DNA from: Streptomycetales bacterium
Lineage (GTDB): Bacteria > Actinomycetota > Actinomycetes > Prado026
Length of the DNA: 14,912 bases
NCBI GenBank assembly: GCA_025361995.1
Contig: JANYIP010000167.1
Coordinates: 1-14,912 of the forward strand
Direction: 5' to 3'
The position numbers were made by a program, and so were the translations under genes. Position 1 is the stretch's first letter, and every line of letters starts with the position of its first letter. Below the pieces are notes generated by a model. That model saw only the letters and a program-made list of their open reading frames with translations, was not told the origin of the DNA and did not search any database. Below, one piece after another: positions 6,338-12,953 of this stretch.

Positions 6338-7479
6338 GCTCTGCCGCCTCTGACCACGTACTGAGCTGGACAGCCGCCCGCACGGTGGCCGGCGAGCTGC
6401 CGCGGCTCGGCGAGATCGAGGTCTCGCTGTCCGCCGCCGCCGGCCTCGTTCTGGCCGCGGACGTCGTCGCACGCACCGACCTGCCGCCCTTCACGGCGTC
6501 CGCGATGGACGGCTGGGCGGTCTCCGGCCTGCCACCGTGGACCATCGCGCCGCAGGACACCCCGCTGCTCTCGGGTACCGCGGCCGCGATCGTCACTGGC
6601 GGACCCGCACCCGAGGGCACCGACGCCGTCCTGCGCATCGAGGACGGCGAGATCCAGCCCGACCCCGGCGTCCTGCGCCCGCGCCTGGTCACCCCGTCGG
6701 CGGGGGCAGACCTTCGCCGACGGGGCTCGGAGTGCCGGGCCGGGGAGGTCGTCGCGGAACGCGGGACCCGCGCCGTCCCCGCGGTCCTCGGGCTGGTCGC
6801 CGCAGCCGGCGCCGACACGGTGCGCGTCGTTCTGCGCCCGCTCGTCGACCTGCTCGTCCTCGGCGACGAGCTCCTCGCCACCGGCCCGGCCCGCGACGGC
6901 CTCGTCCGCGACTCCCTCAGCCCGATGCTGCCACCCTGGCTCGCGGCGCTGGGTGCGGAGGCGCCGCCGGCTCGGCGCGTGATCGACACGGTGGACGCCT
7001 TGCGCGACGCGATCGTCGCCTCGACCGGCGACCTCATCGTCACGACAGGGTCCACCGCCGCGGGCCCGCGCGACCACCTGCACGCGGTGCTCAAGGCCCT
7101 CGGTGCCGAGCTTCTCGTGGACGGCGTCGACGTCCGACCCGGGCACCCCATGCTGATGGCGCGGCTGGCCGACGGCCGCCCGCTGGTCGGGCTGCCCGGG
7201 AACCCGCTCGCGGCGGTCTCCGGGCTGCTCACCCTGGTCGAGCCCGCGCTGCGCGCCCTGGCCGGGCTCGGCCCGGCGGCGGCCAGGACCACCACGTTGG
7301 TCGCAGCGATCAAGGGCCACCCGCGGGACGTACGCCTGGTGCCGGTCAGCGGGGGTACGCCGGTCCATCACGTCGGGCCGGCCATGCTGCGCGGCCTGGC
7401 CGCCGCGGACGCGGTGGCCGTCGTACCTGCAGGTGGAGCCGCAGCGGGCGACGTGGTCGAGATCCTCCGCCTGCCCTAA
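6334..7479 (+). CDS. moeA: Molybdopterin molybdenumtransferase (MoeA)
   Basis: MoeA inserts molybdate into adenylylated molybdopterin in the cytoplasm. The 381-residue product has the N-terminal signature LPPFTASAMDGWAV with Asp59, followed by IVTGGPAPEGTDAV, the GLPGNP motif (286-291) and a C-terminal domain IV ending VVEILRLP. The segment that is usually GGVSVGxxD reads GSTAAGPRD (239-247): the final Asp is kept but the glycine/serine pattern is changed. The start is the GTG at 6334, overlapping the DUF6457 stop. The open frame back to 6274 lies within that gene and is not needed. The stop TAA overlaps the stop of the convergent GNAT gene. Family assignment is firm; whether the altered motif affects activity is unknown. 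Confidence 0.93.
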   Translation: MSSAASDHVLSWTAARTVAGELPRLGEIEVSLSAAAGLVLAADVVARTDLPPFTASAMDGWAVSGLPPWTIAPQDTPLLSGTAAAIVTGGPAPEGTDAVLRIEDGEIQPDPGVLRPRLVTPSAGADLRRRGSECRAGEVVAERGTRAVPAVLGLVAAAGADTVRVVLRPLVDLLVLGDELLATGPARDGLVRDSLSPMLPPWLAALGAEAPPARRVIDTVDALRDAIVASTGDLIVTTGSTAAGPRDHLHAVLKALGAELLVDGVDVRPGHPMLMARLADGRPLVGLPGNPLAAVSGLLTLVEPALRALAGLGPAAARTTTLVAAIKGHPRDVRLVPVSGGTPVHHVGPAMLRGLAAADAVAVVPAGGAAAGDVVEILRLP

Positions 7480-8045
7480 CCGCCCGCCCCGCCGGAGCCC
7501 TCGCTGCCCGGGAGCGAAGAGCCCAGGTCGATCCAGTAGCGCCGTCGGTCCGTGCCACCCTCGGGGTCGGGCACGACGCCCTCGAAGACACCCCCGCAGC
7601 GCTCGATCACCGCCGCCGACCCGACGTTGTCGTCGTCGCACGTCACCAGTGCCCGCTCGACCCCCACCGCGCGGGCCGCGACCAGCGACTGGCGCAGGAT
7701 CTCGGTGGCATAGCCACGGCATCGAAAGCCGGGCCGTACGCCATAGCCGATGTGCCCGCCGACCGCGGCGAGGTAGGCATTGAGCTCGTGCCGGATCGAG
7801 GTACGCCCGACCACCTCACCGTCGACCTCAGCCACCAAGAACGTGGCCGGCACCCGCCCCGGCGGGATGTCGACGCCACGGGACACCGCGGCCAGCCGCT
7901 CGACGAAGGCAGGCCAGCTCTCGTCAGGGACCACGTCCAGCAAGAACTCGAAGTCGTCGCGGGCCAGCTCGACCTGGGCCAGCCGTGCCACGGCCTCGTC
8001 GGCCACAGTGAGCGGCCTGAGCAGCAGCCGCGATGAAGCATCCAT
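7476..8045 (-). CDS. GNAT N-acetyltransferase, RimJ/RimL-like
   Basis: A 189-residue single-domain acetyl-CoA-dependent N-acetyltransferase. It opens RLLLRPLTVADE, the usual RimJ/RimL-type beginning. The acetyl-CoA-binding motif A is at 104-113 (RPGFRCRGYA, with the RxxGxA core), followed by CDDDNVGSAAVIERCGG (136-152). The acceptor is unknown; it could be a protein N-terminus, an antibiotic or a small amine. The start is uncertain. ATG at 8045 gives the typical family N-terminus, while an in-frame GTG at 8081 would add 12 residues. Neither has a good ribosome site, and an in-frame TAG lies just upstream of the GTG. The gene is divergent from the SDR gene and convergent with moeA, with overlapping stops. 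Confidence 0.85.
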   Translation of the reverse strand: MDASSRLLLRPLTVADEAVARLAQVELARDDFEFLLDVVPDESWPAFVERLAAVSRGVDIPPGRVPATFLVAEVDGEVVGRTSIRHELNAYLAAVGGHIGYGVRPGFRCRGYATEILRQSLVAARAVGVERALVTCDDDNVGSAAVIERCGGVFEGVVPDPEGGTDRRRYWIDLGSSLPGSEGSGGAGG

Positions 8046-8097
8046 GAGCCAGGGTCTCGAGAGCGGCCACCGCAGGTCCACGGGATATCGCCGCTGC

Positions 8098-8103
8098 TAG
8101 CGT
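8098..8103 (+). promoter_or_regulatory. Leaderless-type -10 (TAGCGT) for the SDR gene
   Basis: TAGCGT ends 7 nt before the SDR ATG at 8111, and no ribosome site lies between. This is the arrangement expected for a leaderless transcript. No clear -35 is visible. Confidence 0.5.
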
Positions 8104-8110
8104 CTCGCGG

Positions 8111-8902
8111 ATGACACCAGTCGCAATCGTCACCGGTGCCGGACGCGGGATCGGCCGGGTGATCACTGCGCACCTCGCTGCGGCGGGGTACCTGGTGGCC
8201 GCAGCCGCTCGCTCGGCCGACCAGCTCGCCGAGGTCGCAGCCCAGACGGGTGCCCTGCCGATCACCCTCGACGTCACGGACCCCAAGGCCGTGACCGGCG
8301 CCGTCGCCAAGGTCGAGGCCGAGCTCGGCCCGATCACCTTGCTGGTCAACAACGCCGGCGCTGCCGGCCCCAACCTCGTGACCTGGGAGATCGACGCCGG
8401 AGACTGGTGGTCGGTGTTCGCCGTGAACGTCCAGGGGGCCTTCCTGTGCTCCCACGCGGTCCTGCCGCTGATGGTGGCGCGCGGGGCCGGCCGGATCGTG
8501 AACGTGTCCTCCAACGCGGCGTACTTCCGGCTGGACGATGAGCCCTTCTTCGGCATCAACTCCGCGTACATGGCGAGCAAGGCGGCGATCGTCCGCTTCA
8601 CCGACGAGCTCGCGGTCGAAGCGCGCCCGCACGGCATCTGCGCCTTCGTGATCTCACCGGGAACGGTCAAGACCGACATGAGCGCGGGGATCTTCGCCGA
8701 CGAGTGGGACGACCCCGACTTCTGGTCGCCGCCCGAGCTCACGGCCGACCTGGTCGAGTTCCTCGGGACGGGCGCGCTCGACGCACTGTCCGGCCGCTAC
8801 CTCCACGCCGCGAACGACGACTGGCGCGCCTTCGCCGACCAGGTGCCCGAGATCCTCGAGCAGGACCTGTACGCGCTCCGGCTGCGCCGCCCGGCGCTCT
8901 AG
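8111..8902 (+). CDS. Short-chain dehydrogenase/reductase (SDR)
   Basis: A 263-residue classical SDR with a Rossmann fold, expected to oxidise or reduce a carbonyl/alcohol with NAD(P). The cofactor glycine motif is TGAGRGIG (8-15). NNAG (80-83), Asn116, a Ser in NVSSN (143/144) and the catalytic YMASK (Tyr163, Lys167) are present. The spacing from Ser to Tyr is about 20 residues, longer than the common 13, because of a short acidic/aromatic insert (YFRLDDEPFFGINSA). PGTVKTDM follows as usual. The substrate cannot be inferred. Its TAG stop forms the first three bases of the candidate -10 of the next gene, a quinone oxidoreductase on the same strand, so the pair may be transcribed together or separately. 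Confidence 0.92.
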   Translation: MTPVAIVTGAGRGIGRVITAHLAAAGYLVAAAARSADQLAEVAAQTGALPITLDVTDPKAVTGAVAKVEAELGPITLLVNNAGAAGPNLVTWEIDAGDWWSVFAVNVQGAFLCSHAVLPLMVARGAGRIVNVSSNAAYFRLDDEPFFGINSAYMASKAAIVRFTDELAVEARPHGICAFVISPGTVKTDMSAGIFADEWDDPDFWSPPELTADLVEFLGTGALDALSGRYLHAANDDWRAFADQVPEILEQDLYALRLRRPAL

Positions 8903-8905
8903 GCT
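8900..8905 (+). promoter_or_regulatory. Leaderless-type -10 (TAGGCT) for the quinone oxidoreductase
   Basis: TAGGCT ends 7 nt before the ATG at 8913. Its first three bases are the stop codon of the SDR gene. No ribosome site is present in the 10-bp spacer between the genes, which favours leaderless initiation over coupled translation. Confidence 0.45.
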
Positions 8906-8912
8906 CACCGCC

Positions 8913-9908
8913 ATGTACGCCATCACGATCCGCGAGCCCGGCGGTCCCGAGGTCCTGACCTGGACGCAGGTGGCCGACCCGGCGCCGCCAGCGCCCGGCG
9001 AGGTGCTGGTCCAGGTCGCTGCGACCGCGGTCAACCGGGCCGACCTGCTGCAGCGGGCCGGCCACTACCCGCCGCCGCCCGGCGCCTCGCCGTACCTCGG
9101 GCTCGAGTGCACGGGCACGGTCCGCGCGGTCGGCACCGGGGTCGAGGAGTGGCACGTCGGTGACCAGGTGGCCGCGCTGCTCTCCGGCGGCGGGTACGCG
9201 GAGCAGGTCGTCGTCCCGGTCGGCCAGCTCTTCCCACGCCCCGAGGGGGTGGACCTGGTGACCGCCGCGGCCCTGCCCGAGGTCACCTCCACGGTGTGGT
9301 CGAACGTGTTCACGCTCGCCACGCTGCGCCCCGGGGAGACCTTGCTGGTGCACGGCGGCGGCTCCGGGATCGGCACCTGCGCGATCCAGCTCGCCACGGC
9401 GGCCGGCGCCCGGGTGATCGTCACCGCGGGCTCGGCGGACAAGCTGGCCCGCTGCGCGGAGCTCGGCGCTGACGTCGGCATCAACTACCGCGACGAGGAC
9501 TTCGCCGCCCGGGTGCGTGAGGTCACCGACGGCAGGGGCGCGGACGTGATCCTCGACAACATGGGCGCGAGCTATCTCGGCCGCAACGTCGACGCGCTCG
9601 CCGTCAACGGCCGCCTCGTGGTCATCGGTCTTCAGGGCGGTAGCAAGGGTGAGATCGACTTCGGCAAGCTGATGGGCAAGCGGGCCGCGGTGCTCGTGAC
9701 GGCGCTGCGCTCGCGGCCCGCGGCCGAGAAGGCCGCGATCGTACGCTCGGTCGTCGAGCACGTGTGGCCGCAGCTCGCGAGCGGTGTGCTGCGGCCGGTG
9801 GTGGACCGGGTGCTGCCGGTCCAGGACGCCAGCGAGGCGCACCGGGTGGTCGAAGCCGGCGAGAGTGTCGGCAAGGTCGTCCTCGCGATGCCGACCGCCA
9901 GCGGCTGA
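8913..9908 (+). CDS. NAD(P)H:quinone oxidoreductase, zinc-independent MDR family (PIG3/QOR-like)
   Basis: A 331-residue medium-chain dehydrogenase/reductase expected to reduce quinones or enones with NADPH. The N-terminal GroES-like domain contains VNRADLLQRAGHYPPPPGAS (40-59) and YLGLECTGTV, typical of the PIG3/TP53I3 branch. The Rossmann domain begins LLVHGGGSGIGTCAIQLA, and VITAGSADK-type residues follow it. Structural-zinc cysteines are absent, as expected for the zinc-independent branch. A late VIGLQGGSKGEIDFGKLM block also fits PIG3-like proteins. It lies 10 bp after the SDR gene and converges on the tandem-GNAT gene with 17 bp between stops. Confidence 0.92.
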   Translation: MYAITIREPGGPEVLTWTQVADPAPPAPGEVLVQVAATAVNRADLLQRAGHYPPPPGASPYLGLECTGTVRAVGTGVEEWHVGDQVAALLSGGGYAEQVVVPVGQLFPRPEGVDLVTAAALPEVTSTVWSNVFTLATLRPGETLLVHGGGSGIGTCAIQLATAAGARVIVTAGSADKLARCAELGADVGINYRDEDFAARVREVTDGRGADVILDNMGASYLGRNVDALAVNGRLVVIGLQGGSKGEIDFGKLMGKRAAVLVTALRSRPAAEKAAIVRSVVEHVWPQLASGVLRPVVDRVLPVQDASEAHRVVEAGESVGKVVLAMPTASG

Positions 9909-9925
9909 GGCCCACGTGCCCACGG

Positions 9926-10897
9926 CTAAGGCGCGACCGAGCCCTGCCAGGCGAGGACCACCTTGTCCACCGACATGCCGACCGACTCGTAGAGCCGGGT
10001 CGCCCCGGTCGGGCTCTCGCTGTCCACCCCGAGCCCCACCCGGGTACGCCCGCGCCGCGCCGCCTCGTCGAACACGTGGTACAGCAAGGACTTCGCGACT
10101 CCGCGGCCCCGGAACGCCCGGAGCACGCCGAGGGTGTCGACGTACCCCTCGTTGATCTCGGCCAGGCTCTCCGACCCGATCAGCAGCCCGGCCGGCTCGC
10201 CGTCGACCGCGGCGATCCACCACTGGCTGACGTCCCGCCCGGCTGCGGTGTCGAAGCGCTCGTACCAGTCGTCGAACTCACGCGGGGTGTGGTGCCAGTG
10301 GTCGACGAAGGACGCTTCGTGCAGCCGGTGCAGCAGGTGCACGTCGGCCTCGGACGCGGCGTCGACCAGCCGGATCGTCACTCCCGGCGGCAGGATTCGC
10401 GGCGGACGGTCGGACCCAGGGTCGAGCGCCAGCCGCATCTGCCAGAAGCTGCGCACGACCTCGAGCCCGGAGTCGCGCAGCACGCCGCCATAGACCTCGT
10501 CGTGGGCGTACGAGCCCGCGGCGAGGACCACCAGCCGCCCCCACTCGACCGCCAGCGCGTGCACGTACACCCGAGCCTGGGCCATCAGCCAGCGCAGGAT
10601 CTCGGCGTCCAGGGAGTAGAGGTCGACGAACACCTCGGAGGCTGTTTCGTCGTACTGGGTCCACGACCAGCCGACGACCGTGCCCTCGGCCGCACTCAGC
10701 AGCCAGCCACCGCGCTCGTTGTCCACGCCGGTCGCGACGAGGTCCGCGCTGAGCTCAGACAGAGTCGAGTCGGAGTGACCGAGGACGGCGAGGTCGCAGG
10801 CCACCATCAGCGGCAGGATCTGCGAGGCGTCTTCGACGACGGGTCGGCGGGCGAGCAGGCCACGAGGCGGGTCGTCCGGTCGGCTGGCGGTGGTCAC
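9926..10897 (-). CDS. Tandem-GNAT-domain acetyltransferase
   Basis: The 323-residue product carries two GNAT folds. The N-terminal half (about 15-155) lacks a recognisable RxxGxG/A acetyl-CoA motif and looks degenerate. The C-terminal half (about 165-318) has the full motif RGRGVA at 263-268, preceded by GYVDTLGVLRAF and followed by GLGVDSESPTGATRLYESVGM. The layout recalls mycothiol synthase MshD, but key stretches differ, so I keep a general name; the acceptor is unknown. The start is the GTG at 10897 (VTTASRPDD). A CAGGCT hexamer 6 nt upstream is one base off a leaderless -10. The frame stays open upstream to 11179, but that part overlaps the divergent membrane-protein gene and is not protein-like. 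Confidence 0.85.
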   Translation of the reverse strand: MTTASRPDDPPRGLLARRPVVEDASQILPLMVACDLAVLGHSDSTLSELSADLVATGVDNERGGWLLSAAEGTVVGWSWTQYDETASEVFVDLYSLDAEILRWLMAQARVYVHALAVEWGRLVVLAAGSYAHDEVYGGVLRDSGLEVVRSFWQMRLALDPGSDRPPRILPPGVTIRLVDAASEADVHLLHRLHEASFVDHWHHTPREFDDWYERFDTAAGRDVSQWWIAAVDGEPAGLLIGSESLAEINEGYVDTLGVLRAFRGRGVAKSLLYHVFDEAARRGRTRVGLGVDSESPTGATRLYESVGMSVDKVVLAWQGSVAP

Positions 10898-11000
10898 GCG
10901 GTGAGCCTGCCTGCTGTCCCTTCGAACAGACAACTCCGGCCGACCCACCGACCCGCGCCCAGCAGGTATCAGTGGCACCACTGGCGGGCTCTCCAGACAC

Positions 11001-11405
11001 ATGCTCCGACTTCTTCCCGCCGTGAGTATCCCCACCGTGCCCATCCCGGAGCGCTGGCCGTTCCCGGTCGTGGCCACGCTGGCGATGCTCGTGCTGGCGT
11101 TCCTGGACATCGTCGGCGCCTTGCTGGCCAAGGCCTGGCTCGCCGACAGGTCGGTGCCGCTGTTCGTCGCCGGCGTCACCGTCTTCGGCCTGCTCTTCTG
11201 GGTGTACGGGTCGAGCCTGCGCTATGCGGACCTGGCGACGGTGACCTTCGGCTGGATCGTGCTGCTCCAGGTCGGGTTGCTGCTGATCGGCCGGTTCCGG
11301 GACGGAGCCCCGCTCGGAGCCGGTCGGTTCGCGGCGGTCGTGGTGATCCTGGCGCTGGAGGCGTACCTGATTCTGGCCCCCGCGGCACAGAACGCCACGG
11401 CGTGA
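11001..11405 (+). CDS. Four-helix membrane protein with small multidrug resistance (SMR/EmrE)-like fold
   Basis: A 134-residue inner-membrane protein with four predicted helices at about 22-41, 54-72, 79-97 and 106-126. Compared from memory with E. coli EmrE, it aligns without gaps at a constant offset of 22. Asp36 falls on the essential Glu14, Gly39 on Gly17, Lys44 on Lys22, Trp67 on Trp45, Tyr75 on Tyr53 and Trp85 on Trp63. EmrE Tyr60 is replaced by Thr82. This suggests a proton-coupled or SMR-derived transporter, but transport is not shown. The start is ATG 11001; GTG 11022 (VSIPTVPIPERW) is also possible, and neither has a strong ribosome site. The gene ends 7 bp before bpa, so the two probably form an operon. 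An unrelated four-helix protein remains the main alternative. Confidence 0.72.
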   Translation: MLRLLPAVSIPTVPIPERWPFPVVATLAMLVLAFLDIVGALLAKAWLADRSVPLFVAGVTVFGLLFWVYGSSLRYADLATVTFGWIVLLQVGLLLIGRFRDGAPLGAGRFAAVVVILALEAYLILAPAAQNATA

Positions 11406-11412
11406 GGGTTGG

Positions 11413-11967
11413 ATGGGGGGCATGAGCGAATCAGGCCCCGAGCAGCAGGTCGTCGTCGTCGGCCCGGACGGCACGCCGGTCACGATGACTGTCCCGGTCC
11501 CCACCGAGAGCGACCAGGGGGTTGCCGGCCTCATCGAGCAGCCGGCCAAGGTGATGCGGATCGGCAGCATGATCAAGCAGCTGCTGGAGGAGGTACGTGC
11601 CGCGCCGCTCGACGAAGCTGGCCGGGCCCGGTTGGCCGCGATCCACGAGCGCTCGATCAAGGAGCTGGAGGCCGGGCTCGCCCCTGAGCTGGTCGCCGAG
11701 CTCGAGCGCATCTCGTTGCCGTTCGGCGAAGGCTCGATCCCGAGCGAGGCCGAGCTGCGGATCGCACAGGCCCAGCTGGTCGGCTGGCTGGAGGGCCTGT
11801 TCCACGGGATCCAGACGGCGCTGTTCGCCCAGCAGGTGGCGGCCCGTGCACAGTTCGAGGAGATGCGCCGGCGCGCCTTGCCGCCGGGGGCTAGCGACGG
11901 GCACCAGGAGCAGGACGGGTCGGCCGGCAGCTCTGCTGGCAATGCCGGCAACGGCCTGTATCTCTGA
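11413..11967 (+). CDS. bpa: Bacterial proteasome activator Bpa (PafE)
   Basis: Bpa/PafE forms an ATP-independent ring that opens the 20S proteasome gate and feeds unfolded proteins into it. The 184-residue product carries the highly conserved core (about 41-157), with LIEQPAKVMRIG, KQLLEEVRAAPLDEA, AELRIAQAQLVGWLEGLFHG and QTALFAQQVAARAQ visible. After a flexible Gly/Ser/Asn-rich tail it ends GLYL. The mycobacterial protein ends GQYL, which docks into the alpha-ring pockets; here Leu-Tyr-Leu makes a better hydrophobic-Tyr-X match. The start is ATG 11413, with a nearby GAGGG; ATG 11422 is an in-frame alternative, and a G6 run lies between them. It is preceded closely by the SMR-like gene. No proteasome subunit genes are in the window. 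Confidence 0.95.
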   Translation: MGGMSESGPEQQVVVVGPDGTPVTMTVPVPTESDQGVAGLIEQPAKVMRIGSMIKQLLEEVRAAPLDEAGRARLAAIHERSIKELEAGLAPELVAELERISLPFGEGSIPSEAELRIAQAQLVGWLEGLFHGIQTALFAQQVAARAQFEEMRRRALPPGASDGHQEQDGSAGSSAGNAGNGLYL

Positions 11968-11979
11968 GCCCCCGCTCAG
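11964..11979. terminator. Symmetric hairpin holding both stop codons of a convergent pair
   Basis: CTGAGC-CCCC-GCTCAG has perfect 6-bp arms and a 4-base loop, and one more T-G wobble pair is possible outside. The bpa stop TGA (11965-11967) lies in one arm and the permease stop (TCA on the plus strand, 11976-11978) in the other. There is no U-tract on either side. It could act as a bidirectional terminator or 3'-end stabiliser. Confidence 0.45.
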
Positions 11980-12953
11980 GTCAGGTCGCGCCGACGGAAC
12001 AGGTACGTCGCCAGCGTGACGAGGACCAGCACGGCGAGCCCGAGCGTCAGCCCGGACCGCAGGTTCGAGAGGTGCACCTCACCCATCCGGATGCCCTGAC
12101 CCGGGACGAACTGCTGACCTGTGGTCACGATGACGCCACCCGGGTTCACCAAGCCGCCCAGGTTCTCGGCCACGAGGTACGGCGTGAGCGACCGGAAGAA
12201 GAAGCGCACCACATTCTCGACGACCACCAGATAGACGAAGGTGACCCCGAGGGCCGCCCCGGTGTTGCGGATGATCGACGCGAGCGCGTAGCCCGCTGCC
12301 GCCGCCAGCACCGCCACCAGGACCAGGCGCAGGTCGAGCCAGACCAGCTGGCTCCAGAAGTCCGGTGGCTTGCCGAGCCAGGTTCCACGGGTCGACGTCA
12401 GCACCGCCGCGATCGCCGTCCACAGCACCTGGGTGAGGACCCCCGCCACGACCGCGAGGCCGGCCACGACGCCCAGCTTGGTGAGAAGGACCCGGGTCCG
12501 GCGCGACTCCCAGAAGAGCAGCGCCGGCATCGTCTTCGCGGACCAGTCCGCACCGCCGGAGGTCGTCCCCACCAGGAAGAGCAGCGCCGCGATCCCGGCG
12601 CCGAGCGCGGTGGCGATCCCAGGCATCTCGTCGGCAGCCACGAACGGCGAGCTCGACAGGAAGTCCTGCGGCGGTTGCCGGCAGGCCTGATCGCGCTGGT
12701 CCACGGGGATGTCAGGGTTGCTGGTCACGCACTGCTGGTAGCTCTGGTCGGCCTGCACCTGAGCCTGTGCCAGGTCGGCAGAGCTCGGTCGTGCGTGGAT
12801 GAAGAACTGAGCGATGCTCACCACCAGGACGATGGCGAAGCCGATCGCGAGCAGCAACGCTACGAACCGGCGAGAGCGCAGCCGCAAGATCTCGGCTCGC
12901 AGCAGCCGTGGTCGCTCGGTGACGGCATCCCCTGACTGCACGCCGACACTCAT
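11976..12953 (-). CDS. ABC-2 type transporter permease
   Basis: A 325-residue integral membrane protein with about six helices (roughly 30-51, 112-131, 157-186, 205-228, 232-249, 297-316). This is the NatB/ABC-2 layout that pairs with a separate ATPase. A roughly 60-residue outside loop after TM1 contains two cysteines, Cys75 and Cys91, which could form a disulfide. The start is ATG 12953, sharing one base with the ATPase stop (TGATG); GTG 12956 immediately before it also fits. A GGGAGG ribosome site lies within the end of the ATPase gene. Together with that ATPase it forms one exporter or efflux system, with unknown substrate. Its stop lies inside a hairpin shared with bpa. Confidence 0.9.
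   Translation of the reverse strand: MSVGVQSGDAVTERPRLLRAEILRLRSRRFVALLLAIGFAIVLVVSIAQFFIHARPSSADLAQAQVQADQSYQQCVTSNPDIPVDQRDQACRQPPQDFLSSSPFVAADEMPGIATALGAGIAALLFLVGTTSGGADWSAKTMPALLFWESRRTRVLLTKLGVVAGLAVVAGVLTQVLWTAIAAVLTSTRGTWLGKPPDFWSQLVWLDLRLVLVAVLAAAAGYALASIIRNTGAALGVTFVYLVVVENVVRFFFRSLTPYLVAENLGGLVNPGGVIVTTGQQFVPGQGIRMGEVHLSNLRSGLTLGLAVLVLVTLATYLFRRRDLT

Noticed and set aside
5944..7722. A 592-codon minus-strand open frame
   Set aside because: It is antisense to DUF6457 and moeA and has shadow-like composition.
9926..10897. Naming the tandem-GNAT protein mycothiol synthase (mshD)
   Set aside because: The two-domain plan fits, but the C-terminal and linker sequences do not match MshD closely enough from memory to support the name.
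9764..11425. A 553-codon plus-strand open frame over the tandem-GNAT gene
   Set aside because: It runs antisense to a clear GNAT protein, overlaps the SMR-like gene in another frame, and has no recognisable domain.
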